A stretch of 64,000 bases of DNA from NCBI GenBank assembly GCA_018398805.1, contig JAGFBZ010000910.1:101178-165177 (forward strand), given 5' to 3'. The stretch comes from Hirundichthys speculiger. Lineage: Eukaryota; Chordata; Actinopteri; Beloniformes; Exocoetidae. A program made the position numbers and the translations under genes. This document shows positions 36,003 through 63,770 of this stretch, in pieces; position 1 is the stretch's first letter, and every line of letters begins with the position of its first letter. A model generated the notes under the pieces. The model ran no database searches and was not told the DNA's origin. It saw only the letters and a program-made list of their open reading frames with translations.

Positions 36003-36825
36003 GAGGGACAGAGAGAGGAGGGAGGACAGAGAGAGGAGGGAGGACAGAGAGAGGACGGAGGACAGAGAGGATAGAGGACAGAGAGAAGATGGAGGACAGA
36101 GAGGATGGAGGACAGAGAGAGGATGGAGGACAGAGAGAGAGGATGGAGGACAGAGAGAGGAGGAGGACAGAGAGAGGAGGGAGGACAGAGAGAGGATGGA
36201 GGACAGAGAGAGGAGGGAGGACAGAGAGAGGAGGGAGGACAGAGAGAGGGATGGAGGAGAGAGAGATGGAGGACAGAGAGGATGGAGGACAGAGAGGGAT
36301 GAGGAGAGAGAGGAGGAGAGGAGGAGGAGGACAGAGAGATGGAGGAGGACAGAGGAGGATGGAGGACAGAGAGAGATGGAGGACAGAGAGAGGATGGAGG
36401 ACAGAGAGGATGGAGACAGAGAGGGTGGAGGACAGAGAGAGGAGGAGGACAGGAGGAGGAGAGGACAGAGAGAGGATGGAGGACAGAGAGGGAGGAGGAG
36501 AGAGAGAGGAGGGAGGACAGAGAGAGGATGGAGGACAGAGAGAGGAGGGAGGACAGAGAGAGGAGGGGGGACAGAGAGAGGATGGAGGACAGAGAGAGGA
36601 TGGAGGACAGAGAGAGGATGGAGGACAGAGAGAGGATGGAGGACAGGACAGAGAGAGAAGGAGGAAAGGAGAGGAGGGAGGACAGAGAGAGGAGGATGAG
36701 AGGATGGAGGACAGATGAGAGGATGGAGGACAGAGATGATGGAGGACAGAGAGGATGGAGGACAGAGAGAGGATGGAGGACAGAGATGATGGAGGACAGA
36801 GAGGATAGAGGACAGAGGACAGGGT
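36003..36825. repeat. Minisatellite, 18-bp unit (GGAGGACAGAGAGAGGAT)
   Basis: About 45 copies with many small indels. The unit is the reverse complement of the short ATCCTCTCTCTGTCCTCC repeat inside the related retroelement at 7751-7830, in the matching position, so this array probably grew from the element itself. Confidence 0.94.
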
Positions 36826-37227
36826 TGGGGTTAGGAACCCTGCTTGTTCACTGGAGGTGCCGTGAACTTTGTATTGTCTCTGTGATGCAGAAAATCAAAG
36901 GCAGTAAAGATGAATAATGCAGGATGTGATACGTCTTTACTGAAGGACGTGGTGACGGAGAATCTTCTGGTTCATTAAACATCAGCTGGAACAAAGGAGG
37001 GATTAAAGAGGATGATAATTCAGTTTTGCTCCTTTAGTCAAAAAACCTCAAAGCCTTTGCTGAAGTGGTCTCAGGTGGGAAAGTGGACTGAGAGACATCC
37101 TCGGGGGCGTCTTGAAGAACAACACTTTTGATTAAAAGGTGTCATGACAACCAGAGGTTGTTGGTGTCGGAGCTGGACGAGATGAAATCAAAGCGGTGTC
37201 GGTCCAGTTCTGGACTCCAGTTGACCT
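36826..37227. other. Intergenic stretch, no feature recognised
   Basis: Unique sequence between two arrays. Confidence 0.45.
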
Positions 37228-38110
37228 CGGTCCAGCCGCTGGACAACCGGCCGCTGGACGACCAACCGCTGGACAACCGGCCGCTGGACGACCAGCCGCT
37301 GGACGACAGGCCGCTGGACGACCAGCTGGCCGGTCGTGGACGACGGCCGCTGGACGACCAGCGCTGGACGACCGGACCCGGAGACGGCTGGACAGCCGGT
37401 CCGCTGGACGACCGGCCGCTGACGACCAGCCGCTGGACGACCAGCGCTGGACGACTGGACAGCCGCTGGGGACGACGGCCGCTGGACGACCAGCGCTGGA
37501 CGACCAGCCACTGGACGACTGGCTGGACAACCGGCCGCTGGACAGCCGGCCGTTGGACAAAGCCGCTGGACGACCAGCCATGGACGACTGGCTGGACAAC
37601 CGGCAGCTGGACAGCCGTTGGACAACCAGCTGGACGACCGGCCACTGGACGACTGGCTGGACAGCCGGTGCGGACCGACGCCGCTGGACGACCAGCCGCT
37701 GGACGACTGGCTGGACAAGCCGGTCGCTGGACGACCGGCCGCTGGACGACCAGCCGCTGGACGACCAGCCACTGGACGACTGGCTGGACAACCGGCAGCT
37801 GGACAGCCGGCCGTTGGACAACCAGCCGCTGGACGACCGGCCACTGGACGACTGGCTGGACAGCCGGTCGCTGGACGACCGGCCGCTGGACGACCAGCCG
37901 CTGGACGACCAGCCACTGGACGACTGGCTGGACAACCGGCAGCTGGACAGCCGGCCGTTGGACAACCAGCCGCTGGACGACCGGCCACTGGACGACTGGC
38001 TGGACAGCCGGTCGCTGGACGACCGGCCGTTGGACGACCAGCCGCTGGACGACCGGCCACTGGACGACCAGCCGCTGGACAACCAGCCGCTGGACGACCA
38101 GCCGCTGGAG
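37228..38110. repeat. Minisatellite, 15-bp unit (CCGCTGGACGACCAG) with 144-bp higher-order repeat
   Basis: About 59 copies, GC- and CpG-rich. The mark CGGTCGCTGG recurs at 37721, 37865 and 38009, exactly 144 bp apart, showing a higher-order unit of nine to ten monomers duplicated in the right half. Several long open frames on both strands are repeat artefacts. Confidence 0.95.
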
Positions 38111-39811
38111 GACGACTCAGCCGCCTCCTCGTCACCACCACAGCTTGATCTGGATCAGGACTCGGTATCAGCTGATCCTCCGGATTTATTCCAACATCAT
38201 GACCGAGTGCTGGAAGTTGCTGTAATCGCTGAGAGCTGCACGAGACAACGCCCTTAAAAACACACGGGACACACGGGTCTTCCAGCAGCATCTCACATGT
38301 TCGGACAACTTGGTGAAAAGATGTGGACGCAGTTGTGATTAAAAGTCTAGATTAAAAAACGAACCCAGACAGGATAGAGCTTTTTATACTGAACTGATTA
38401 TTAATGTCTGCCTGCAAGTATTAAAGTTAGGATGCTCTGGATTTATTTCAGCATCTGAAGTCATCTCTAGTCTTCAGGTGATAACGTTATAGACGGTTTT
38501 TTTCTGTATTCATCCTTGTCCTCTACAGACGTCCTCTAAATCTACGAGGACACGTCCCTGAGCGTCTCCATCAGCGTCCTGACCACGTTCCCTGCAGCTG
38601 AGATGCAGAAATATCTGCCTGAAACAGATGAAGTTGTGCGTTACGCTCAACAACAAAGTGCCTTTTCATGCCACTGTGTTAAAAAGCAAAAAAAAAAGGT
38701 GTGTGTGTTTTTTTGATCCCGATGAAAACCTAAAACAGATTCCTGCTGAGCTCCGCCTCCGAACACAAAAACCATATCTGACTAAATTAAAAAGGAAACA
38801 CAAACCTCCTCTATAATTCTTTACAGATGAAACAGCAAATTGTGGTGATTATCAGGAGGCTGGATGACCATAACAGGCCAGAAGATCTGCTGAGCGTTTT
38901 CACTTTCATCTGGTTTTCATTTGGGCTGGAGGTTTGCATAATTATTCTGGCATCAGTCGCCGTGGTGACAAAGCGGGCTGGTGAGCGCTCCGCTGGGTCT
39001 CCGTTCTCATGGCAGGCAGAAATAACCTCGCCTTTTACAGGAAGCGACAACCCTCTTAACGTCAAAACACTAACGATGAATAATCGGGACTGACACCAAA
39101 AAGAACTTTGTGTTCCATCTTCTCCAGTATTCAGAAACCTCTGACTCGCTGAGCAGCTTTTCAGCGTAAAACAGCAACGACGTCGTCGCAGCGACGTGAC
39201 GGAGAAGCTGCAGCTCAGCTGAAACCTGATCTGCGCTCAACTGTCTAATTACGATCCTGTGATTTCCTGCGGCTGCCAGACGTTAAAAGCAGCAGTCAGG
39301 AGAAGCCGAGTCCTCGCTCCTCCAACATATCGAGTAACACGTCTTCACGTCCCAGATGAGACGGAGGCGGCGGGACGTTCAAACTGCAGCTGCTTCACTG
39401 GTAGCTAACGAGACGAGAGTAAAGCTGACAGCCCTCCAGTAGATGACGCATCGTCCAATCAGCTGACAGCAGTAGATGACGCATCGTCCAATCAGCTGAC
39501 GGCTGGAAAACTCTGACTCACGTAAACTAAAACCAGAACATAATTAACTGGGTTCTGGTCCCGTCCGCCTCAGGTGTTGCCTTTATGGACCAGATGGAAA
39601 CATAAAGTTCCCTTGAAGAACAACAACTTTCTGTCTGCCGACGCCAACACTTCACAGACTCAGGTAGGTGCAGTGATGTCATGATGACATCACCTGTCAG
39701 ACAGAGGCACAAGCATGTGGCCTGATGTAAGAAACAAGAACGAAATGTGATAAAAACACAATCAGAATCTCCTGAAAAGGTCTATTATGTAATGCTTTTC
39801 TTCACATCTGC
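38111..39811. other. Intergenic stretch with a 33-bp CRE/CCAAT/E-box duplication
   Basis: No exon was identified. Two copies of AGTAGATGACGCATCGTCCA followed by ATCAGCTGAC lie at 39438-39467 and 39471-39500. The upstream hectd2 exon may lie here, but I could not find it. Confidence 0.45.
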
Positions 39812-41592
39812 ACACAGCTGCACACAGCTGCACACAGCTGCAAACATCTGCAAACATCTGCACACAGCTGCAAACATCTTCACACAGCTGCAAACATCTG
39901 CACACAGCTGCAAACATCTCCACACAGCTGCAAACATCTGCAAACATCTGCAAACAGCTGCACACAGCTGCAAACACACAGCTGCAAACACACAGCTGCA
40001 AACAGCTGCAAACAGCTGCACACAGCTGCAAACATCTACACACAGCTGCAAACATCTGCAAACAGCTGCAAACAGCTGCACACACACAGCTGCAAACATC
40101 TGCACACAGCTGCAAACATCTCCACACAGCTGCAAACAGCTGCAAACATTTGCACAGAGCTGCAAACAGCTGCAAACATCTGCACACAACTGCAAACATC
40201 TCACACAGCTGCAAACATCTGCACACAGCTGCAAACACATCTCCACACAGCTGCAAACATCTGCAAACATCTGCAAACAGCTGCAAAACATCTGAAAAAC
40301 AGCTGCACACAAACTGCAAAACAGCTGCAAAAGCTGCACACAACTGCAAACAGCTGCAAACAGCTGCAAACATCTCCACACAGCTGCAAACAGCTGCAAA
40401 CAGCTGCAAACAGCTGCACACAGCTGCAAACATCTCCACACAGCTGCAAACATCTGCAAACAGCTGCAAACAGCTGCACACAGCTGCACAGAGCTGCAAA
40501 CATCTCCACACAGCTGCAAACACATCTGCAAACAGCTCCACACAGCTGCAAACATCTGCACACAGCTGCAAACATCTGCACACAGCTGCAAACATCTCCA
40601 CACAGCTGCAAACATCTCCACACAGCTGCAAACATCTGCAAACAGCTGCACACATCTGCAAACATCTCCACACAGCTGCACACAGCTGCAAACATCTGCA
40701 AACAGCTGCACACATCTGCACACATCTCCACACACAGCTGCAAAACATCTCCACACAGCTGCAAACATCTGCACACAGCTGCAAACATCTCCACACAGCT
40801 GCAAACAGCTGCAAACATCTGCACACAGCTGCAAACATCTCCACACAGCTGCAAACATCTGCACACAACTGCAAACATTTCCACACAGCTGCAAACATCT
40901 GCACACAACTGCAAACATCTCCACACAGCTGCAAACATCTGCACACAGCTGCAAACATCTCCACACATCTGCAAACAGCTGCACACAACTGCAAACAGCT
41001 GCAAACAGCTGCAAACAGCTGCACACAACTGCAAACAGCTGCAAACAGCTGCAAACACAGCTGCAAACAGCTGCAAACATATCCACACAGCTGCAAACAT
41101 CTGCAAACATCTGCAAACAGCTACACACAGCTGCAAACATCTGCACACAGCTGCAAACATCTCCACACAGCTGCAAACATCTCCACACAGCTGCAAACAG
41201 CTGCAAACATCTGCACAGAGCTGCAAACATCATCACACAGCTGCAAACATCTGCAAACATCTCCACACAGCTGCAAACATCTGCACACAACTGCAAACAT
41301 CTCCACACAGCTGCAAACATCTGCACACAGCTGCAAACATCTCCACACAGCTGCAAACATCTGCAAACAGCTTCACACATCTGCAAACATCTCCACACAG
41401 CTGCACACAGCTGCAAACATCTGCAAACAGCTGCACACATCTGCAAACATCTCCACACAGCTGCACACAGTTGCAAACATCTCCACACAGCTGCAAACAT
41501 CTGCACACAGCTGCAAACATCTCCACACAGTTGCACACAGCTGCAAACATCTCCACACAGCTGCAAACAGCTGCAAACATCTGCACACAGCT
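39812..41592. repeat. Minisatellite, 10-bp unit (GCAAACATCT / GCACACAGCT)
   Basis: About 178 ten-base units, mainly alternating CACACAGCTG and CAAACATCTS. Most units carry CAGCTG or CATCTG. It ends about 750 bp upstream of the plekhd1 start. Ten-base units keep frames open only through a 30-bp superperiod; the long Cys/Leu-rich minus-strand frame is an artefact. Confidence 0.96.
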
Positions 41593-41656
41593 GAAAACAC
41601 CAAGTGTGTTTGCAAAGTTCCAACTGAAATTAGAAAAAGGTTTATATATCTTTTCT

Positions 41657-42236
41657 AGGGATGCACGATAACTATCAACCCGATAACAGGAAATGATGAC
41701 ATCATCCCAATAACTCCGATATCACGACGAATAGCCCCGATAACATTTATATTTCTGTCAACACAGCAGTGTCTCGCTCCCTCTGAGCCTTGAATGACCA
41801 GCAGTGAATGTTATGTTCAAGTGACGTCGGAATAATCAGAAAAATGATTACTCAATCAGGAAAATCAAGAATACCCCCTCATGCCAGAAAACAACTCGTT
41901 AACTCGTTAATAATTTTAGTAGTTGCTGACTTTAATTGATATTTGCAGTATTTTCCCTCATGTTACACATAAAAAAAGAAAAAAATAGAAAAGGCTGAAA
42001 GAACGGCTAGCAAACGAGGGAACATCGGAATTTACGTTACACCTTGAATGCAGCATGCAGCACAGCGCTGATCACAACAAACATGGCGGCGTGGAACTTC
42101 GTTAAAGTTTCAGAAGAAGATAGTTTGGTGGTTATTTGTGACGAATCCTCCGAGTGAATTCTACGAGGAGGGAAGCACAAGCTTTAATACGTAAAACCTG
42201 ATCAGCCTCCTACAACATAACAATCACTTCCATGGA
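41657..42236 (+). mobile_element. hAT-type element, 5' fragment
   Basis: The left end TAGGGATGCACGATA is typical of hAT termini. The fragment runs through a decayed transposase N-terminus at 42083 and stops abruptly about 100 bp before the plekhd1 start codon. No right terminus was found. Confidence 0.6.
42083..42236 (+). pseudogene. hAT transposase N-terminus, BED zinc-finger relic
   Basis: The start reads MAAWNFVKVSEEDSLVVICD, then a stop. In another frame NLISLLQHNNHFHGV follows, matching the second half of a BED-type zinc finger (the expected NLISHL with one His changed). A nonsense change and a frameshift make it a relic. Confidence 0.6.
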
Positions 42237-42280
42237 GTTTTGAAATCGCGCTAACCTGAGCTAACGGAAGCTAATGCTAA

Positions 42281-58663
<16,383 letters not shown>

Positions 58664-59380
58664 GAGGCCTCCGTCCGTGGAGACTCACGAGAGGTCCCGA
58701 TCCCAAACCCACCACTACGAGAGTCTGACGTCTGGGCGAGTCGTTCCAGCCGCCGAGGGAGCGCAGGAGCTCAACGGGGAACCGGATCCATGTTTGAGTC
58801 TGAGCTGCATCTGGAAGAGCGTCAGGTCTGCTGGAGCGGTGGTGGATGTAAGAAAGGGAAAAGGTTTGAAGAACCACAGACGACGCTCTTAAACTAACCA
58901 GTCTTACCTTCCTCGTTCAATTTAATGTATTTTTGTAGCAAACTGACAAGATAAACTCTGTCTCTTTTCAAACAAGCACTTTCAAGGCACTTTTGTCAGA
59001 GGTTTGATTTTTCCAAAAGTCAGTGTTTGGTATATCTGCACGCATCCTGATGTTGAAATAACGGCTTATTTAAAAGTATTAGCAGAGACAATTTTACTGT
59101 TTTTCTCAGTCTAGTCGTAACTGCGTTGAATAACGCTCAGTATTTCCTCGGTAGTCCAGATTGTGTCAGTTATTTAATTGTATATACCCTCAGGAATTAC
59201 AGTTTGAAACAACTGTGGACCACCAACCATCTTCTCCTTATAGATTTAAGAAAAACAACCCTCTGATGCATGACAGATGAAGAGTGTTGGTTCTTAACAA
59301 TAAAGCTTTAATGATGGTTAACGTCTCAGTTCGTCTGTTGGTCCATTTGTTTTTATGGTAACGGTCGTATCCCTGATGTA
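58664..59380 (+). other. plekhd1 3' untranslated region and downstream
   Basis: Non-coding sequence after the stop; transcript probably ends near 59320. Confidence 0.55.
59299..59304 (+). terminator. plekhd1: plekhd1 polyadenylation signal
   Basis: AATAAA at 59299-59304 lies about 640 bp after the stop and is followed by a GT-rich stretch. It is the first good signal after the coding region. Confidence 0.6.
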
Positions 59381-60117
59381 CAACCCCAGTTCCCAAAAAA
59401 GTTCAGCATCGTCCTGCTGAAACATGGAAGCTCTTCTCTGAAAGAGACGTCGTCTGGAAGAAACCTCTATGTTCTCTTCAGGATTGATGGAGCCTCTCCA
59501 GATGTTCCAGCTGTCCCCATAGACACTAATCAACCCCAGATCATCAGAGATGCAGCTGTTGACCTGTCTGATAACAGCTGGATGGTTCCTCTCCTCTTCA
59601 GTCTGCAGGACACGGCATCCATGGTTGGTTCATCTGACCTCAGAACAGTTGTCCATTTATCCTCAGACCATCTTAGATGATCTTTGGTCCAGAGGAGACG
59701 CTGGTGTTTCTGGATGGTGTCTTTAACCTGCATCAGTGGATTGTGGGTAAACTGTGTTGACAGATGGTGGTTTCTGGTAGCGTTCCTGAGTCCATCAGTG
59801 ATGTCCAGGAGACAATCATGTCTGTTTTTAACGCAGTGCTGCCTGAGGACCTGAAGATCTCCGTCATCCAGAGGACACTCCTCCTGATTCTCTGAATCCT
59901 TCGATGATATTTTCTTCTGTAGATGGTTGGATCTTCAAAGCCATTTTACGTTGATTGGTTGTCTCGGATTGGTGAACCTCTGCCCATCTCATACCCAGTC
60001 GTGTTAGCCTAATTAGCCACGAACATCTCAACATCTCATATGTTTTCATGGGAATAAAATCATCACATTTCAGTTTTATTCACCTTTTACACAGCGTTTT
60101 TTTGTAATCGGGATTGT
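59381..60117 (-). mobile_element. Tc1-like transposon, internally deleted, minus strand
   Basis: The left end CAACCCCAGTTCCCAAAAAA and the right end (TTTACACAGCG, TTTTTTTGTAATCGGGATTG) match the ends of a common fish Tc1-type element. The 737-bp length is about half of a full element. Transposase pieces survive inside on the minus strand. Confidence 0.7.
59395..60049 (-). pseudogene. Tc1-like transposase relic
   Basis: The minus strand reads WTKDHLRWSEDKWTTVLRSD, then RSTAASLMIWG, and further on RRRLFQRRASMFQQDDAE, all recognisable parts of a Tc1 DDE transposase in order. Stops and frameshifts between them, and missing N- and C-terminal segments, show it is dead. Confidence 0.7.
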
Positions 60118-60780
60118 CGTTGCCAAACTTAGCTCATCTTTAATAACTAGAGGACTGATTTTAGTTGTTTGACTCTATGGGCTCCAAACGTCGGCTGTTA
60201 GGGGCAATAGCATTAGCATTGGCTTGACCCGCCCTTGAGGACTGCATTCTGTTCATTAAACACCAGGGGGCGTTTTCCGTATTTCGTACGACTTGACGAA
60301 GGTGAAGCGGAAACAAAGTGAAGCGTTCGTCGACATTTGCCCGGCAGTCATTTGAACATTTTCTTGAAAAGTTACAATGAAAGAAGCAGACGACACAACT
60401 TGAAAAATGTGTTTTTATTCTTCCATATTCGATTGTTTGCACTGACTGCGTCCTTTACTTTGGGAGCTGATGAGAACGGTAGCGTTGCTGATGTGTCTGC
60501 TGCGTCTGGAAATCTCACAGAGGGAAGCGTTTCATGAAAATGTACAAATGTTTAATAACTCAACACCAGAAAAGGTACAGAAACAAAAGCCCACATGTCA
60601 GGATAAGTTTAGAAGGAGCACACAACGGACCAAGGCCGAACCACACGCCTTGACGCTAATAAAGCTGAGTTTCGTTGTTTCTCTGGTCCTCTACTCTGCA
60701 GCACAATGGATGGTAACAGGAAAAAAATGCGATTAAAAGCCTTGATATGTGTCCACTTCCATCAAAGGAGACTTGGCTGT
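60118..60780. other. Intergenic stretch, possible 3' UTR of a minus-strand gene
   Basis: A minus-strand AATAAA lies at 60414-60419. Nothing else recognised. Confidence 0.3.
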
Positions 60781-61022
60781 TTTACAGACGGCACAGATGG
60801 AGGATGTGTTTTGTCAGGACTGAGCTCTCGTTGGTCGCCAGGATCTGCAGACAAACACAAGACATAAACGAAGACATCAGTGACTTGAACAAAACCCGTC
60901 GTCCGCCTTGAACGTGACGACGAGTTCGCTGCGCTCCGGTGGCCTCCGCAGATCCCAGTCCAGCAGGGCGGCTTTGGGATGTTGGTGGAACGGGAGGTTC
61001 TCATCACGGTTGTGCAGCAACT
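60781..61022 (-). CDS. Possible minus-strand coding exons, unidentified
   Basis: The minus strand reads LLHNRDENLPFHQHPKAALL and DWDLRRPPERSELVVTFKAD from about 61022 down to 60898, with a protein-like composition and an AG before it. Lower down, after TCTGCAG near 60847, an open stretch (ILATNESSVLTKHILHLCRL) ends at a stop near 60781. I do not recognise the protein. The splice between the parts is not convincing, since the only GT at the expected place is GTTTTG. It could be chance. Confidence 0.25.
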
Positions 61023-61140
61023 GGTGATGCTAACATGTCAATATGGACAACCATCTTCATGTTGAATGACGCCAAGAATTAAGGCAGTTCTGATGGCAAA
61101 AGGGGATCAAAGCTGCTACTAGAAAGGTTTACTATACATA

Positions 61141-62379
61141 CACTACCTGGCCATAAAAAAAAGTCTCCACCTGGATTTAACTAAGCAAACAGGTCTGAGC
61201 CTCCTATTGGATAATTACTGCACGGGCGATTTTCTTTCAGATGGCAACAAGTTATTTAACCCCAACTGGTGCAATGAGTTGCTTCTTCATTTCCTAAACA
61301 ACCATGTCAAAGACACATCCTGTGGTCGTGTAAAAGATGTTAGTCTGTTTGAGAAGGGTCAAATCATTGGCATCAAGCAGAGAAAACATCTAAGGAGATT
61401 GCAGAAACAATTGGGTTCAGAACTGTCCAATGCATTATTAAAACTGGAAGGATAGTGGGGACCCATCGTCTTCCAGAAGGAAATGTGGCCGGAAATAAAT
61501 CCTCAGTGATCGTGATCGGTGATCAATTAAACGTTTGGTGAGATCAAATGGAAGAAAAACAACAGCAGAACTCAGGGCTGTTTAATAGTGAAAGTAAGAA
61601 CATTTCCACACCCACAATGCAAAGGGAACTCAAGGGATTGGGACTGAACAGCTGTGTCGCCTTAAGAAAACCACTAATCAGTGAGGCTAACTGGGAAAAT
61701 AAGGCTTCCAGTTTGCTAGGGAGCATAAAGATTGGACTCTGGATCAATGGAAGAAGGTCATGTGGTCTGATGAGTCCAGATTGACCCTGTTCCAGAGTGA
61801 TGGGAGCATCAGGGTCAGAAGAGAGGCAGATGAAGTGATGCTCCCATCATGCCTAGTGCCTACTGTACCAGCCTGTGTGGGGGGGGGGGGGCAGTGTTCT
61901 GATCTGGGGTTGCTGCAGTTGGTCAGGTCCAGGTTCAGCAACAGTATGAGCTCAAAGAATGAGGTCAGCTGACTACCTGAATATACTGAACGACCAGGTT
62001 ATTCCATCTATGGATTTTTTCTTCCCTGATGGCACGGCCATATTCCAAGATGACAATCCCAGGATTCATCGGGCTCAAATAGTGAAAGACTGGTTCAGGG
62101 AGCAGGAGAACATCATTTTCATACATGGATTGGCCACCATAGAGTCCAGACCTGAACCCCATTGAGAATCTCTGGGATGTGCTGGAGAAGGTAAGACTCT
62201 ACCATCATCAATGAGAGATATTGGTGAAAAATTAATGCAACACTGGATGGAAATAAATCTTGTGACATTGCAGAAGCTTATCGAAACAATGACACAGCGA
62301 ATGCATGACGCAATCAAAGCTAAAAGCGGTCCAACTAAATATTAGAGTGTATGACCTTTTTTTTTTTGGCCAGGCAGTG
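61141..62379 (+). mobile_element. Tc1-like transposon, near full length
   Basis: Left end CACTACCTGGCCATAAAAAA and right end (complement CACTGCCTGGCCAAAAAAAA) are inverted repeats flanked by TA at 61139-61140 and 62380-62381. The 1,239-bp length is near that of intact fish Tc1-like elements. Confidence 0.88.
61312..62345 (+). pseudogene. Tc1-like transposase, frameshifted
   Basis: Successive segments in shifting frames match a Tc1-type DDE transposase: FEKGQIIGIKQ in the DNA-binding part, RELKGLGLNSCVALRKPLIS, MWSDESRLTLFQSDGSIRVR (first catalytic Asp), [40 protein letters not shown] (second Asp) and AKSGPTKY before the stop at 62343-62345. Several frameshifts inactivate it. The copy is fairly young, judging from its recognisable termini. 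Confidence 0.85.
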
Positions 62380-62381
62380 TA

Positions 62382-63350
62382 TATGGATTTCCTTTTTTTT
62401 TTCCAAAATACAATTACTACCATGAATTATTTATTAATTAATTTAAAGATGTAGCAATACCATTTTAAACCACATGGGGTCATATGGATCAGGTGTGACA
62501 GGTGACCGTTGTTGGGACGTGCTGCCCCCATGTGGTCAGAAGTGGTCTTGTTACACAGTGTCGCTTGAATGAGAGCTGTGAAGCTCACAAACAACCTTGA
62601 TAACGTCTAAATGAGCGCCGCTGTCTCCTCATTTCGGCTTCGAGTCCAGTCGTACCCGCTGATTATTTAATTCTCTGAAGCATCCGCGGTTTAAAAATAA
62701 ATTCTGCAGCTTCAGCTCTTCGGCGCCCCTGACGAGCACCGGCGGTTCAGATTTGTCATCTCATCCCAACCCTCCGCCTGACTTATCTGCTTGGTTCAGC
62801 GCTCAGTCAGCCCGCTGCGCTTCAGACTCGCCCCGGCGCTCGCGTCAGCAGTAAGCTGGTATGGGACACGTGACCGCCGGGTCCCGCCGGGTCCCGGCTG
62901 CAGATGTGCTGCTGCAGGGGTCAGCGGCTGAGCAGCTGCAGGAACGTTTCAATCTAAAACGGTGACCTGCAAAAAGAAGCAACCAGAACGAACTGCCACG
63001 CAATCCCAGGCCCTCTATCCTGCTCACCCCCTCCCCCTCCCACAGCTCCATCCTGCTCTCTGTTGCTATGGCAACAGCTACATCTGAGGGGGAAAGGCAT
63101 GTGCGTGTATATATATTTTATATTAATCTGACAGATTGTAGGATTAGTGCAGCGAGAGGCCTTTAAAACCGGTTGCTGGGTTGCACGCCGGGTCATGAAT
63201 AGATGGAGTTCTTGTGGTTTTTTTTTTTCCCCTCCCTCTGTGCAGTTGGGTCGCGGTCCGCTTTGTTTTTGAACTGCACAAACCCTGAAAGGCAAAAAAC
63301 ACACAAAAAGAGAGAGAGAGTTGTGTAAAGCACATACCTGCTGATCATGA
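62382..63350. other. GC-rich stretch, possible CpG-rich promoter region
   Basis: Between about 62600 and 62900 CpG dinucleotides are frequent and a CACGTGAC box occurs at 62868. This is compatible with a promoter, but no linked exon could be confirmed. Confidence 0.3.
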
Positions 63351-63770
63351 CTCGGTCACCAGGCGGCGGCGGCTCCGGGAGCAGCGACGACGTCCAACAG
63401 TGGCACAAGGCATGTGTCTTTGAGTATCAGGGTATAAACTGATCTATGAGTGTACGGCACTGCTTTTAGACGCCCACAACTGAGCAACGATGACCGCCCT
63501 TAGACTCTGCCGGCGTGCAGGACCGTAACAAGTACTGGTCCAGGCTTGACTGGGTAACCCTGACCCGCATCGGTAAATGAAGTACAGACACCAGTCCAGT
63601 CTGTACTTCATTTGTGATCCTGTCTGTGTCGATGATCACAATGTTCATCCGGCGCCAAACAAGCAGTCTTGACTGATCAATAGCAGAACTTTAGAGCACA
63701 CTAATGAGTTCTATGCATCATGTTTCACCTGATCAATAAATCGTTACAGCCATGATAATCATTTCCTACA
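63351..63770. other. Unassigned end region
   Basis: A minus-strand splice-donor-like CAG|GTATGT lies near 63344-63349, but no coding exon beside it could be verified. Confidence 0.25.

Noticed and set aside
39785..41658. Open frames of 612 and 502 codons (Cys/Leu-rich and His/Thr/Gln-rich)
   Set aside because: They lie wholly in a 10-bp tandem array, have no start context, domains or splice structure, and exist in several frames on both strands.
63346..63440. First exon starting MTRSPGGGGSG on plus, or a minus exon ending at CAG|GTATGT
   Set aside because: Both strands give equally short open stretches, no family match, and neither could be linked to further exons.
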